A stretch of DNA of 5,451 nt. Origin: an uncultured Flavobacterium sp. Lineage in GTDB: Bacteria > Bacteroidota > Bacteroidia > Flavobacteriales > Flavobacteriaceae. The notes under the pieces are model-generated. The model was given only the letters and a program-made list of their open reading frames with translations, did not search any database and was not told the origin of the DNA. The stretch covers positions 1-5,451 of the forward strand of contig NZ_CALFIG010000257.1 in the NCBI RefSeq assembly GCF_937876455.1. The letters run 5' to 3'. Shown piece after piece: positions 5,442 through 5,451 of the stretch; positions within the stretch are counted from its first letter, which is position 1, and every line of letters begins with the position of its first letter. Both the position numbers and the translations under genes were made by a program.

Positions 5442-5451
5442 AGTTAATAAT

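Noticed and set aside
1..5451. tRNA or rRNA genes
   Set aside because: I found no cloverleaf with a TTCRA loop and no rRNA-like conserved stretch on either strand by eye. The GC-rich block did not fit either.

Overview
The window looks like a piece of accessory genome from a member of the Bacteroidota, most likely a flavobacterium. Four things suggest this. The genes are very AT-rich: one 60-base line inside the ATPase gene has 13 G or C by hand count. Translation starts are preceded by A-rich stretches rather than Shine-Dalgarno sequences. Exact or near-exact TAnnTTTG -7 boxes precede two of the genes. Two neighbouring genes encode short-signal lipoproteins of the type common in this phylum. 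The layout is that of a defence and competition island bounded by insertion-sequence-like ends.

Left part (1-2600, all minus strand). A two-gene operon encodes a lipoprotein with a C-terminal Tae4-like peptidoglycan amidase domain (987-2507), followed 6 bases later by a small lipoprotein resembling Tai4 immunity proteins (594-980). Together they form a toxin-immunity pair. Downstream, with its own promoter, lies the N-terminal half of an Abi-alpha (DUF4393-like) gene (22-402). It is cut off where an IS-end-like sequence begins. The promoter regions of the toxin gene and the Abi-alpha gene share a stretch of about 29 bases, so the two may be controlled together or derive from one duplicated promoter.

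Middle part (2508-3791). About 1.28 kb carry no credible gene. After the toxin promoter and a T-rich stretch comes a compositionally foreign block, roughly 2830-3500; one 60-base line has 35 G or C. It is full of short degenerate repeats and hairpins, includes a long imperfect stem-loop at 2882-2952, and contains a strong two-way intrinsic terminator at 3367-3404. It may be a structured RNA or a remnant of a mobile element. A second short segment (about 3561-3660) resembles the intergenic repeats seen between accessory genes in flavobacterial genomes.

Right part (3744-5451). A well-formed promoter drives an intact AAA ATPase (3792-4823) of the type paired with subtilisin-like proteases in IetAS-type defence loci. 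Convergent to it, with directly abutting stop codons, is the C-terminal remnant of what looks like that partner S8 protease (4824-5411). Its catalytic portion is missing, because the frame ends at a second IS-end-like sequence. The two edge sequences match in inverted orientation (13 of 14 bases in the core), so the window probably lies between two copies of one IS family. Each copy appears to have cut a defence gene. The toxin-immunity pair is the only complete system visible; the Abi-alpha and protease systems look broken.
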